A stretch of 64,000 bases of DNA from Telmatactis stephensoni (lineage: Eukaryota > Cnidaria > Anthozoa > Actiniaria > Isophelliidae), in contig JALIZF010001576.1 in the NCBI GenBank assembly GCA_029948255.1, positions 365,844 through 429,843 of the forward strand. The letters are read 5' to 3'. Position numbers and translations under genes: made by a program. Each line of letters starts with the position of its first letter. The first letter of the stretch is position 1. The notes under the pieces are model-generated. The model was given only the letters and a program-made list of their open reading frames with translations, searched no databases and was not told the origin of the DNA. This document shows positions 39,301-48,320 of the stretch, piece after piece.

Positions 39301-42300
39301 ACATATAGCTAGCAAATCAGTAGATGTGTTATTATCTCAAATATAATTACTTTTTATTAATAATAATAATGTTCATTTATTCTATAAAATGACAAGGATA
39401 CTGCTTTGACCAATAAATCCATTCACAACATGTAACACCCAATCCTGATGAACTTTCCCTTCAAACCCTGGTAAAAAATGTCTGTTCCACACAAACTTGT
39501 AACATGGCTTACTGATTACTGTAGTATGATTACTGTTGCCATTCCTCCTTCTGAGCTTACTACATTCTGGACACACATCAAATGGGTTTTGAGTGGATTT
39601 CTCTTGATTGGTAACACTTGATAAGTTGTTCTTATCATCACTATTGTTGCAAATCTGATTTGATTTCTCACTTGAAACTGTAGAGGATGTGTTTTCTGAG
39701 GTAGCAGCTGCAATATTTTGGCCTTTCTCTTCCTCTACTCTCATTTCTAAATTTGTAGAGTCATTACTTGTCTGTTTGTTATCACTTGGTTTAGTTGATT
39801 CATTTGTATCTTTAGTTAATTGTGAAGTTGGCCTAATGCTCTTATCATCACAAGTACAGCATACAGACAGTCCATTTCTGGTATCAAGGTCAAAGTTGGG
39901 GTTCAATAAGGGAGCCATGTTGTGCTGTAGAGTATGTGTTAAATCATAACTATAACTGTGGGAAGAAAACAAGAAATCACATTGAAGGAATGGTAATTAA
40001 ATCAACAATGTATGAATGAATAAATGACTGACTGCATGACTACCCAACAGATGGATGAACAAAATCACAGATTGACACACAGCGAGACAGATGGAATGAC
40101 TGAATCACTGACTGACTGACTGACTCACTCACTGATTGACTGGCTGACAAACTGATGGTGGATTAACAGACAGAAGGATAGACTGACTAACTAACTGATG
40201 ACTGACTGATGGACTGACTGACCAACTGATTTACTGACCAACTGTCAGTCCATCCGTCCGTCCGTCAGTCAGTCAGTCACTACATCTATCCATCTGTCAG
40301 TCAGTCAGTCAGTTGCTCAGTCTGTCAGTCAGTCCATTAGTCAGTCTGTCAGTCTCGACTGACTGACTAACTGACTGACTGACTGATAGACAGACTGACT
40401 GACTGACTGACTGACTGACTGGCTGACTGACTGACTGACTGACTGACTGACCAATTGATCCACTGATGACTGACTGATAGATTGTCTGACTGACTTGAAC
40501 ACTGACTGATCTGATTGACTGACCGATGGACTAATAGATGGACAGACTGACTAGAAAATAGAATAAATGAATGGATGAATGGAACAAAAGATGCATGGAA
40601 AGAATAAAATAAGGAATGATAAAACTGAGAGCAACCAACTACATGTAAATAAATCATAATGGCTGTACAATGTGTGGCATATTTGTATTTGTACACTGTA
40701 ATAAATTGTATGTTTACCTAAAATAAAAATTACTTGACAGGTCCACATTTTGAAATATCTTGACATATCTGGAATGGGAAAGTTTGTGTGATAAATAAAT
40801 AGATAAGTGGAATCCCCTTAAAATAGGCTCACTAAAAGTCACATCATTAATTTTGTTATCAAAGTGCAGAAAACAGGAAACCCAATACCTTGATTCATCT
40901 GGGTGCTGTATTTTCTGTATAATAGCTTCATTGGGAATAGATATCATACGAGTGTCTTCAATCTTGTAGATGGTATGACCACCTATCTGGGCTTGTCTAG
41001 TTGAAAGAAATATAAATGAATAGTGCAGATTTCGTATCAGTGTGAAAAGGACCGTGCCATGCAGTGACCATGTCAGTGAGCACTGTGTTTCCTATAGATC
41101 AAAACATTCGAAAATTCTGCCGTAACCGCGCTGCGGCCTTTTCACACTCATACGAAATCTGCACTAACAGCCATTTAGACAGACAGTAATTGTTGATCAA
41201 TGGTCTTTGACCCGGCTCACACTGGACATAAGCATAAGAAACAAAACTTTCCCATTTTCTTACTTATATTTATGCTAACACCTTATGTTGCTATGTAGTG
41301 CATGTGAACTGGTAAAAATACTTATGCTAATGGTTATGTGTGAACTTATGTTTTTCTCTGAATCAGGTCGTTTTGTGTGGGCAGTCAGGGTTCAAGCTCC
41401 AGATAGACCAACACTAGTGTTGGTCTTTGTTAATTTTTGAGGAAAAGCTACTGACAATCCTTGCCAGAATTAGTTGACACAATGTGAAATTTACAGATTT
41501 TTTGTATATTATACACTTTGTGGCCATATTATTGGACCCCCCTCCCCCATACAATGTTGCTGGTAGCTAAAAGGTTTCTCAGTCTGATTGCCGAGTAGTA
41601 GATGTCGAGGTTTTCACAGCAACATTGTACATGGGGTGTGGGGGGAGTCTGAACAAGCTCATAATTACCATCCACTGTGTATGTCCATCCAGACAAAATT
41701 GTGCCAACAATTCTGGCAATGATTGTAGGTAATTACAGCTGTAATTACAGTACATTCAGAGTGTAAACTGGCTCAAATAAAGTAGACAGATGTAAGAGTA
41801 GCAGCTCTAACCAATTATATTGGCCTGTAGTCCAATGTTTTTATTACTTACTTTCTTCGTTCAGTGATTAGGATAATGTAATATCCTTCCAAAAACCTGA
41901 CAAAACCTGCATAATAAGATATTAAATAATCATACAGTTATAAATCCATCTATTATTCCCTTTAACATCACATCATGTCAGCAATTAATGTATACAAATG
42001 TTGAACATTTGTAGAGGTAGTGGATGTGGATGCCAGCAGATAAGGAGCCATACTGTACATGTATATTGCTTTAAAAAGATAATGCCAATGAGTAATAGCT
42101 GATATCAATGATTATAACTCCAATGACTCTGAACAAAGGCTTCCATTCAAAGCTATATCAGGAACAAAAGTACAAGAAATGTAAAGAAACTTGACCAATG
42201 GCCCGGAACCGAAACCTTTGTTCAAGAAGTCATTTTATTATACAATTGTGATGTAAATTTACCAAATAAGGTATCATTATTTTGAGGGCCAATATGGGAC

Positions 42301-45300
42301 GGTAATACCCTCTAGAAATCCGGTTTGTGTATTCTGCCCTGAATGACGTCAAGGCTTCAAACCGGTTTGAAGCGCTCGCGCGCTGGTTTTCAAATAGGAC
42401 TGTTTCGATGATAAAAATACTGTTAAAAACAAAGTGAAAAAGCAATTGTATAATAAATCTTTTATTAGATATTTTCTTGTGTATTACGGGCTGACATTTT
42501 ACTCATCGCTCGCATTTTGCCTCGCCTAAAGGCTCGGCAAAATACATACGCGGCTCGAAAAATATCAGCCCGTAATACACAAGAAAATATCTAATAAGTG
42601 GTATGTAATGTGATGTCAATATCAGCTATTGACACTTACTGTATAATGATATCATTATTCCAAATACAACAATAAAGTCAATAAAACACAGCCTTAGTGT
42701 TTGCTTTGATATTACAACATACCCAAGATGCCATAAGCAGAAATACTTCTATGCAGTCCTTTAGTGTTGATCTCATAAGGTTTGTTAGTTTTCACAATGT
42801 TGCCTGCATTGATTGTAGTTAACAACCGCTTTATTTCCTGTCGATTATACTCCACCTAATATTAATAGTAAAATCATTAGATTTATAAGGAAAAGACCCA
42901 GATTGAGAATCTTGCGGTCAAAATCTGCAATCTGGTACCTTTTAGGGTGTCTCAGACTTAAGTGGACTACCAGAGACATAGCTGGTACCTTTTAGGGACT
43001 GTTTTGGGGTAAATAAACTACCGAAAATAAGCATGAAAGGGACAATTTCAATGATCTGAATTGAATCTTCAAAGCACATTGATAACAAAGTGTACTTCAA
43101 TTCTTTATTGTTTTTAAATTGGTACCTTTTAAGGGTAATCGTGAACAATCTGCACCGTACGGTAAGTGGTCGGTAACTCGGTTCGTCGACCACTTACCGT
43201 TACCTTACCGTCACCTTACCGTCACCTTACCGTCACCTTACCGTTACCTTACCGTTACCTTACCGTTACCTTACCGTTACCTTACCGTTACCTTACCGTT
43301 ACCTTACCGTTACCTTACCGTTACCTTACCGTTACCTTACCATTACCTTACCGTTACCTTACCGTTACCTTACCATTACCTTACCGTTACCTTACCGTTA
43401 CCTTGCCGTCACCTTACCGTTACCTTGCCGTTACCTTACCGTCACCTTACCGTTACCTTACCAACCACATCAGCTTCCGTATATTTTATTTCAAATTTGA
43501 CAGTATATTCAACAACAAAATCGTGTTTTTGTCGAGCTACTGATTTCGACTGGGTTCGGTTTGTTTACACTACGTACAAAGGACGCTTTTCGCTTTTCCA
43601 GAGCGGACAAGAAGAAGTACGAGTTACTTTGAAACTGTATTCTGTATTCTAACTTACAACGTAGAAATAAGTGTATTTGATTTCACTAGTAAGAAATCAT
43701 AACTGATCGCTTGTAGATAGTGTTAATTCAACATATTTAAGTCAGGCATCACTCAAGCGGCTAAGTTGTCGACTCAAAATTTGTTCTGATTCCAACTTGG
43801 AGTTTGTTTACACTACGTAACTAAGGACGCTTTTCGCTTTTCAACGGACCAGAGAGCGAAGAAGAAGAAATACGTTTTGCTTTGAAACAGTATTCTAACT
43901 TATAACTTAGAAATAAGTGTATTTCATTTCACAAGAAATCATAACTGATCGCTTCTAAATAGTCTTTTTCAAGTCAGGCATCACTCGAGCGGCCAAGCTG
44001 TCTTACTCAAAATTTGTTCTGATTCCAACTTGGTTTGTTTACACGTAACTAAGGACACTTTTCGCTTTTCCAGATTGGCAATTGACTAAAAATGACTTCA
44101 TTCAATTAAAACTCGAGATTCTGCCTTCGAACTAGCGCTTTTTATGATTTGAATGTCCAGACAACTGTATACAATTGTCAGGACTTTATGGCACCATGAG
44201 TCTGCTGCTTGACTTTCTCACGTACCACTTTGTGTGAATAACAGTTCGTTATCATTTTTAATCTTTCTTTTCTCCTTTTTTTCAGAGAGAATATAAAAGA
44301 CTTATCGGTTCTTGCTAATTAAGTCTCTATGTTGTTGTTTTTTGAATCAATAAAGTATCAATTTCATTTCAGGAAAGGGGAAGTACAGTGAAGCGAAAGT
44401 TCAAAAGAATGAGCGGCACCCGTTATGACAGAGTTCCAGAATACCTCAATTCAGAGTTTACATGGAAGCGAAGGAAAATGCCCACAGTGATCTGCTACAA
44501 TGCAATACTTCAAGACATTTGCTGCTGGTTATTAAAGATAAAACACCCAAAAGCAAAGGCTCTTTTTCAGAGCCAAACACATTAATAAAAGTCAAACCTT
44601 AGTGCTTCAAATGCTATTTTATTTCTCTACCATATTATTTCTCATCCTCGTTCCCAGGCCCTTCTCCAAAAAAATCGAAGGCCCTGGTAATATGAAAACC
44701 GGATGTCCCAGATTCTGGGTCATCAAAAGTGTGCATGCTCTAAAGTTACTCCGGTTACATTCTATAAACCAATCACATTTGAGCTTGATTTTCATATTAC
44801 CAGGGCCTTCGATTTTTCCGTTGGAAAGCTAAGAAGGGCCTGGGAACGAGGATGATTATTTCTTTCCTTTGTGATGAAAAAAATACCCTGATAAAGCTGA
44901 ATAAAGCCAATATTACCTTACCATACCTTACCGTCATCTTACCGTTACCTTACCGACCACATTCTACCGTTACCTTACCGTTATGTTACCGACCACTTAC
45001 CGTTACCTTACTGACCACTTATCGACCACTTATCGACCACTTACCGACCACTTACCGTTACCTTACCGACCACTTACCGACCATTTACCGTTACTTTACT
45101 GACCACTTACCGACCACTTACCGTACGGTGCAGATTGTTCATGATTACCCTTTTAAGGGTAGGAATGAATTGTTGCCACTCCCACTCAGGTACCTTTTTG
45201 GGGTCACTTTCAAAATTTCCGACTTGTAAGCATCCCCGTCCTCTTATATATAGGAGTCTCCCCTGATCAGATCCAGGCTAGGGTTTTGTTGATTACCTTG

Positions 45301-45908
45301 CCAAGATCTCAGAAAAATGTTACTAGGAGACATGGCAAGATGCTGACAAGATCTTGGCAAGAAATCTTAACCTGGGATTGTTTCCTGACTTTCCTGGTCT
45401 CATGCGCAGAATAATGTTCTAAAGTGCAGATGTCCCCTGACCCATCGAACTGTCAAAATCCATAACCTTAACTTACAAGAAATTGGTACCCAGGCCAAGG
45501 AACTACATGAAGTTCTTTGGGAAACCGAAACTCTCTCTCCAATTAAATTGCATTCATATAAAATTTACAGATAGATTACGCAAGGTCATGGATACCTTAA
45601 ATACTTCTACATCTTTTTTAGCAATGTGACGTTCATTATTCCTGACATCAACTAATTGTTCATGGTTTCATTACCTTATCGTCTGACAAGACGAGATCAC
45701 GAGGTTCTGTCCTGTCAATTTTCAACACACGGAAACGAGTTTCAGCATCATTGGAGCCCACCAAATAAAACCTCTGCATAAAAAAACAACAATCTGAGAA
45801 AAATCTTCTTATAATATCATAAAATATACAAAACATTGTACTTACAGCTTTTGTTTCATACAAAACAATTTTTTGAAAGCAACAAATTGGCGCAACAGCC
45901 GCCGCCAT
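21313..45908 (-). CDS. FIG4: FIG4 polyphosphoinositide phosphatase (SAC domain), 25 exons
   Basis: Exons in transcript order: 45846-45908, 45675-45773, 42723-42855, 41852-41906, 40889-40996, 40718-40768, 39402-39955, 38982-39082, 37937-38062, 37049-37085, 36673-36770, 36470-36603, 36034-36150, 35808-35862, 35541-35630, 35133-35191, 34722-34796, 29252-29343, 28667-28811, 28161-28219, 27309-27414, 25399-25467, 24127-24283, 23334-23413, 21313-21511. All junctions are GT-AG and phase-consistent, giving 953 aa (human about 907). FIG4 works with PIKfyve and VAC14 on endolysosomes and removes the 5-phosphate of PI(3,5)P2. Seen: the N terminus [10 protein letters not shown] and [25 protein letters not shown], the SAC catalytic C-x5-R loop [12 protein letters not shown] (Cys585-Arg591), YYSNAF, IFLGVF, and a C terminus with KDVYG and LYREY as in vertebrate FIG4. 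Exon 7 carries a long polar insert. A further small exon between 27414 and 28161 is possible, since the segment after the PYPVWE motif is shorter than in human. Promoter shared with PEX7. Confidence 0.93.
21736..22077. repeat. 342-bp near-perfect hairpin element
   Basis: Arms 21736-21895 and 21914-22077 are almost exact reverse complements with an 18-bp loop; the only visible difference is a small indel near AACAATTAACAC. Ends read TCACAGGTAGCCCAAGCTCA. A related end lies near 17560-17600. It sits in FIG4 intron 24 and would be transcribed as a long RNA hairpin. Confidence 0.93.
23334..23413 (-). other. FIG4: FIG4 exon 24 (conserved KDVYG segment)
   Basis: Listed separately because it is too short to stand out as an open frame. 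It encodes [15 protein letters not shown] and is flanked by TTATTAG and GTAGGA. It matches the C-terminal PMKELYGINLSD region of vertebrate FIG4 and joins exons 23 and 25 in frame. Confidence 0.85.
23670..23920 (+). repeat. tRNA-derived SINE
   Basis: The head is tRNA-like (A-box region TTCAAGTGGTCAGAGCAT, B-box GAGTTCGAGTCC). It is followed by a body containing TAAATAGCCAACTGGCTTGC and CCAGTTGGGATTCTTA, and ends near CTCAATAAAG. It shares head and body with the minus-strand copies at 37161-37438 and 54193-54465 but has a different 3' end. Located in FIG4 intron 23. Confidence 0.8.
24419..24801. repeat. 383-bp foldback element (family with 26401 and 59321)
   Basis: Long arms (about 160 bp) start near CAATGGGCTTTTGGC and include TTTGAAAAGAACACACC and ATAGCACCAAAGTTATGG with complements. 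Copies at 26401-26726 and 59321-59602 share the terminal GTGACATTTTA, AATATAATATTTGAAAAGA and CCCATAACTTT parts. Confidence 0.85.
25500..26215 (+). mobile_element. 5'-truncated CR1/L2-like LINE, end of reverse transcriptase
   Basis: An open frame at 25513-26031 encodes about 172 aa of the C-terminal part of a non-LTR reverse transcriptase ORF2, with [37 protein letters not shown] and [10 protein letters not shown]. These are typical of CR1/L2/Jockey-type elements. The catalytic palm is missing, so this is a dead-on-arrival copy. The 3' end is a (TATC)n tail at about 26197-26214. It lies in FIG4 intron 21, antisense to the gene, about 30 bp from the exon 22 acceptor. Confidence 0.85.
26401..26726. 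repeat. Foldback element, degenerate
   Basis: AATGAGCTTTTCTCACC pairs with GGGTGAGAAAAGTTCATT. Same family as 24419-24801, with an inserted TTTC run. Lies in FIG4 intron 21. Confidence 0.8.
26829..26964. repeat. Foldback element
   Basis: GGTTCCAGAGGCTTTCTTTG pairs almost exactly with the complementary end at 26940-26964; arms about 60 bp. Confidence 0.85.
27599..27729. repeat. Foldback element
   Basis: ATGAAGCAGGCTGG...CTGGTTAACC pairs with GGTTAACTGAACCAGCCTGC. A weaker hairpin in FIG4 intron 20. Confidence 0.6.
29140..29280 (-). repeat. FIG4: 47-bp minisatellite made of FIG4 exon 18 tail plus its splice donor
   Basis: On the minus strand the last 28 bp of exon 18 (TCTAGATACTACAGC...TCAATG) and the first 19 bp of the intron (GTAAGAGTATTTACAACCT) are repeated. 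Donor sites occur at 29251, 29204 and 29157, exactly 47 bp apart. The first (29251) is the one that joins exon 19 in frame. Using either of the others adds 47 or 94 nt and shifts the frame. Confidence 0.9.
29385..29610 (-). mobile_element. Partial copy of the 43-kb TIR element
   Basis: Contains the terminal repeat (GCAGATTGTTCACAATTAC at its upper end), the GTCGACGAACC motif and flanking sequence matching 43143-43580 in opposite orientation. It has only about two internal 11-bp units instead of the expanded array. The other terminus is missing. Lies in FIG4 intron 17. Confidence 0.75.
29958..30072 (+). repeat. 5' LTR (115 bp)
   Basis: Starts TGTTACGTAATAG and ends GAACGTTACA (TG...CA). Contains a CCAATAAAG polyadenylation-like motif. 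Unusually short for a gypsy LTR. Confidence 0.93.
30168..30785 (+). CDS. Gag-like protein of the gypsy element
   Basis: An open frame of about 205 codons; the true start may be the Met at 30222 ([13 protein letters not shown]) or upstream. The N-terminal half is the capsid-like gypsy Gag region ([29 protein letters not shown]). The C terminus is Lys/Arg-rich and ends with a zinc-knuckle-type [15 protein letters not shown] (C-x2-C-x3-H-x6-C spacing), which would bind the element RNA. Confidence 0.85.
   Translation: MFLYSIGTEAVKTFNSFDMSEDDRRKLDEILKQFDAYAIGETNETYERYVFNSRDQKDGETIDKYVAELRTLAQSCNFCVCLHDSLIRDRLVLGIRDANTRKRLLRQSKLTLQKCIEIVRSDEVSTKQIKDMDQGTKAEEIHKIKAARNSKEKNTTKTTPSQRKPNNTRRKPDTKSCNYCGRKHKAGYDNCPAWGLNMQFRWQKE
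30786..32240 (+). pseudogene. Decayed protease/reverse transcriptase segment of the gypsy element
   Basis: Homology to Pol can be followed only by changing frames. A protease-like [14 protein letters not shown] lies near 31180, RT N-terminal pieces ([12 protein letters not shown]) near 31385, and further RT pieces around 31660-32130 include a part reading as TYLGHLV. Stop codons and frameshifts interrupt it repeatedly, so this copy cannot make its own reverse transcriptase. Confidence 0.8.
32244..34055 (+). CDS. RNase H and integrase part of gypsy Pol, one frame break
   Basis: 32244-32432 encodes RNase H ([22 protein letters not shown]). A stop near 32443 is followed by a 530-codon frame at 32463-34055. 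This holds the end of RNase H ([10 protein letters not shown]), the HHCC zinc region (HSSHIG...QCEAC), the integrase DDE core ([24 protein letters not shown]) and a C-terminal region with a basic Pro/Thr-rich tail. The integrase appears intact, in contrast to the RT segment. Confidence 0.88.
34267..34381 (+). repeat. 3' LTR (115 bp)
   Basis: Identical by eye to the 5' LTR over all 115 bp; preceded by the polypurine tract and followed by the CCTTG target duplicate. Confidence 0.93.
35905..36016. repeat. (CTGA)n microsatellite
   Basis: GACTGACT repeats in FIG4 intron 13, starting about 20 bp from the exon 13 donor at 36034. A larger tract of the same type is at 40100-40555. Confidence 0.9.
37161..37438 (-). 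repeat. tRNA-derived SINE, minus strand
   Basis: Read on the minus strand: GGAGGCAGCATGGCCGAGTT (A-box), GGTTCGATTCCCGC (B-box), the shared body AGCCAACAGG...GCCAGTTGGGATTCTTA, then a 3' part with TTGAGCTGAAAAGCCCTGTT and a (TATG)n tail. Nearly full match to 54193-54465. It is in FIG4 intron 9, in the same orientation as the gene. Confidence 0.88.
38340..38660. repeat. Degenerate (ATTC)n tract
   Basis: ATTCATTCATTC-rich low-complexity DNA in FIG4 intron 8; the open frame through it is a repeat artefact. Confidence 0.8.
38766..38888. repeat. Foldback element
   Basis: GTATGAGTGTGAAATGGACC pairs with CCATTTTCACAGTCATAC. Same family as 41021-41166. Confidence 0.75.
40100..40555. repeat. (CTGA)n / (CAGT)n inverted microsatellite tract
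   Basis: GACTGACT runs switch to CAGTCAGT (about 40240-40350) and back. The tract is therefore self-complementary and can fold. Lies in FIG4 intron 6. Confidence 0.85.
41021..41166. repeat. Foldback element
   Basis: TAGTGCAGATTTCGTATCAG pairs with ATACGAAATCTGCACTA; internal AAAACATTCGAAAATT. Same family as 38766-38888. Confidence 0.8.
42461..42599. repeat. Foldback element
   Basis: TTATTAGATATTTTCTTGTG...ACGGGCTGA pairs with TCAGCCCGT...ATATCTAATAAG, with a short GC-rich loop. A second weaker pair TTATTATACAATTG/CAATTGTATAATAA spans 42235-42452. Confidence 0.8.
43196..43465 (+). repeat. 11-bp minisatellite (ACCTTACCGTT)n
   Basis: About 24 units with C/T and G/A variants. Both long open frames across it are repeat artefacts (period 33 bp, PYRYLTVTL). 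Confidence 0.92.
44388..44585 (+). CDS. Small basic open frame ending at a histone-like stem-loop
   Basis: 65 codons, Lys/Arg-rich at the start ([18 protein letters not shown]), no recognised domain. It lies in the middle of the TIR element and on the opposite strand to FIG4. The frame ends 11 bp after a stem-loop resembling the 3' processing signal of histone mRNAs. It may be a captured fragment or chance; not recognised as a histone. Confidence 0.25.
   Translation: MKRKFKRMSGTRYDRVPEYLNSEFTWKRRKMPTVICYNAILQDICCWLLKIKHPKAKALFQSQTH
44558..44574 (+). terminator. Histone-mRNA-like 3' stem-loop
   Basis: GGCTCTTTTTCAGAGCC: a 6-bp stem with the exact histone arms GGCTCT/AGAGCC and a T-rich 5-nt loop (canonical loop 4 nt). 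It is preceded by A-rich CCCAAAAGCAAA, as in histone genes. An AATAAA follows at about 44584. No histone frame precedes it. Confidence 0.45.
44642..44855. repeat. Foldback element nested in the TIR element
   Basis: TCATCCTCGTTCCCAGGCCC...CGAAGGCCCTGGTAATATGA pairs with its complement; arms about 65 bp around a 90-bp loop. Confidence 0.85.
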
Positions 45909-46021
45909 CTTGAAATTAGTGACCGTGTTCAAAGGAATGGACTGGGGACGACTTTACACCGCTGATTCCGTTCATCGCAGGCTCATTATGAGTAAACAAG
46001 ATGGCGAGCTCCATAAAGTTT
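45909..46021. promoter_or_regulatory. FIG4 side of a split bidirectional promoter
   Basis: Only 113 bp separate the FIG4 ATG from the 9-bp target duplication of the giant foldback. The FIG4 start itself reads CAAGATGGCGGC, a YY1-type motif overlapping the start codon. A second ACAAGATGGCG lies on the plus strand at about 45996-46006. The other half of the presumed promoter is at 51713-51911, upstream of PEX7. Confidence 0.55.
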
Positions 46022-46129
46022 AGTAGTTCCTAAATACAGGAATGCTCACACAAATATGCACAGTATCTGGTATCCACAGTAAGGTGAGTGACGTATATAC
46101 ATCATTTGCACATATATCACATATATCAT

Positions 46130-48320
46130 TTATCACCTTCAACAGCGTTCATCAACCTTCATTATACCTTCAACAGCCTTCAACAGCCTTCATTATCCTT
46201 CAACAGCCTTCATCAGACTTCATTAGCCTTCAACAGCCTTCATTTGCCTTCAACAGCCTTCATCAGACTTAATTAGCCTTCATTAGCCTTCAACAGCCTT
46301 CAACAGCCCTCATTAGCCTTCGTCAACCTTCATTAGCTTTCAACAGCCTTCATTAGCCTTCAACAGCCTTCATTAGCCTTCAACAGCCTTCAACAACGTT
46401 CATCAGCCTTCATCAACCTTCATTAGCCTTCAACAGCCTTCAACAGCCTTCATTAGCCTTCATCAACCTTCATTAGCCTTCAACAGCATTCATTAGCCTT
46501 CATTAGACTTCAACAGCCTTCAATAGCCTTCATTAGCCTTCAACAGCCTTCATTAGCCTTCAACAGCCTTCAACAATGTTCATTAGCCTTCAACAGCCTT
46601 CAACAGCCTTCATTAGCCTTCATCAACCTTCATTAGCCTTCAACAGCCTTCATTAGCCTTCATTAGCCTTCAACAGCCTTCAACAGCCTTCATTAGCCTT
46701 CAACAGCCTTCATTAGCCTTCATTAGCCTTCAACAGCCTTCAACAACGTTCATCAGCCTTCATCAACCTTCATTAGCCTTCAACAGCCTTCAACAGCCTT
46801 CAACAGCCTTCATTAGCCTTCATCAACCTTCATTAGCCTTCAACAGCCTTCATTAGCCTTCATTAGCCTTCAACAGCCTTCAATAGCCTTCATTAGCCTT
46901 CAACAGCCTTCATTAGCCTTCAACAGCCTTCAACAATGTTCATTAGCCTTCAACAGCCTTCAACAGCCTTCATTAGCCTTCATCAACCTTCATTAGCCTT
47001 CAACAGCCTTCATTAGCCTTCATTAGCCTTCAACAGCCTTCAACAGCCTTCATTAGCCTTCAACAGCCTTCATTAGCCTTCATTAGCCTTCAACAGCCTT
47101 CAACAACGTTCATCAGCCTTCATCAACCTTCATTAGCCTTCAACAGCCTTCAACAGCCTTCAACAGCCTTCATTAGCCTTCATCAACCTTCATTAGCCTT
47201 CAACAGCCTTCATTAGCCTTCATTAGCCTTCAACAGCCTTCAATAGCCTTCATTAGCCTTCAACAGCCTTCATTAGCCTTCAACAGCCTTCAACAATGTT
47301 CATTAGCCTTCAACAGCCTTCATTAGCCTTCATCAACCTTCATTAGCCTTCAACAGCCTTCATTAGCCTTCATTAGCCTTCAACAGCCTTCAACAGCCTT
47401 CATTAGCCTTCAACAGCCTTCATTAGCCTTCAACAGCCTTCAACAATGTTCATCAACCTTCATTAGCCTTCATCAGCCTTCAACAGCCTTCATCAGCCTT
47501 CATCAGCCTTCAACAGCCTTCAACAACCTTCATCAGCCTTCAACAGCCTTCAATAGCCTTCATCAGCCTTCAATAGCCTTCAACAGCTTTCAACAACGTT
47601 CATTAACCTTCATCAACCTTCATTAGCCTTCAACAGCCTTCAACAGCCTTCATTAGCCTTCATCGACCTTCATTAGCCTTCAACAGCCTTCAACAACGTT
47701 CATCAACCTTCATCAACCTTCATTAGCCTTCAACAGCCTTCATTAGCCTTCATTAGCCTTCAACAGCCTTCATTAGCCTTCAACAGCCTTCATTAGCCTT
47801 CAACAACATTTATCAACCTTCATCAACCTTCATTAGCCTTCAACAGCCTTCAACAGCCTTCATTAGCCTTCATCGACCTTCATTAGCCTTCAACAGCCTT
47901 CAACAACGTTCATCAACCTTCATCAACCTTCATTAGCCTTCAACAGCCTTCATTAGCCTTCAGTAGCCTTCATCAACCTTCATTAGCCTTCAACAGCCTT
48001 CAACAGCCTTCATTAACCTTCATCGGCCTTCAACAGCCTTCATTAGCATTCAACAGCCTTCATTAGCCTTCAACAGCCTTCAACAGCCTTCATTAGCATT
48101 CAACAGCCTTCATTAGCCTTCAACAGCCTTCATTAACCTTTATTAGCCTTCATTAGCCTTCAACAGCCTTCATTAGCCTTCAACAGCCTTCATTAGCCTT
48201 CAACAGCCTTCATTAGCCTTCAACAGCCTTCATTAGCCTTCAACAGCCTTCATTAGCCTTCAACAGCCTTCATTAACCTTTATTAGCCTTCATTAGCCTT
48301 CATTAACCTTCAACAACAAG
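46130..48320 (+). repeat. Left arm: 10-bp satellite array
   Basis: About 219 units of CATTAGCCTT, CAACAGCCTT and CATCAACCTT, with almost unbroken 10-bp register. A higher-order repeat is visible from the marker CAACAACGTTCATCAGCCTT at 46391, 46741 and 47101, i.e. every 350-360 bp. Frames reading QQPSTAFISL are artefacts. Confidence 0.95.

Larger units (their letters stand above)
43135..45148. mobile_element. TIR transposon with 11-bp subterminal arrays, non-autonomous
   Basis: The termini GTAATCGTGAACAATCTGCA and its near-complement are inverted repeats of about 42 bp. The duplicated target is the 10-bp palindrome CCTTTTAAGG (43125-43134 and 45149-45158). Inside the left end is a (ACCTTACCGTT)n array (about 43196-43465). 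Inside the right end are mixed ACCGACCACTT/ACCGTTACCTT units (44915-45130). The middle holds a 2.2-copy tandem repeat of about 235 bp (43550-44080), a hairpin (44642-44855) and a histone-like stem-loop. No transposase. A 9-10 bp duplication with subterminal arrays fits Mutator-like elements best, but superfamily is inferred. Confidence 0.8.
42905..45262 (+). repeat. MITE-like repeat split by a TIR element
   Basis: The segments 42905-43124 and 45149-45262 together match an uninterrupted copy at about 62455-62690 (ATAAGCATGAAAGGGAC, TGAATTGTTGCCACTCCCAC, GAGCATCCCCGTCCTC). This independently proves that 43135-45148 was inserted here. Confidence 0.8.

Noticed and set aside
35905..40555. CTGA/CAGT runs as a CRISPR-like array
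   Set aside because: Simple tetranucleotide microsatellite without distinct spacers, in a eukaryotic intron.
43119..43652. Long frames with PYRYLTVTL repeats
   Set aside because: Product of the 11-bp minisatellite inside a transposon end; open in two frames at once.
46042..46276. Open frames reading QQPSTAFISL in the left 10-bp array, and the matching frames at 49559-51221
   Set aside because: They are a simple consequence of the 10-bp period (30 bp = 10 codons) and are present in more than one frame; no start, splice or domain support.
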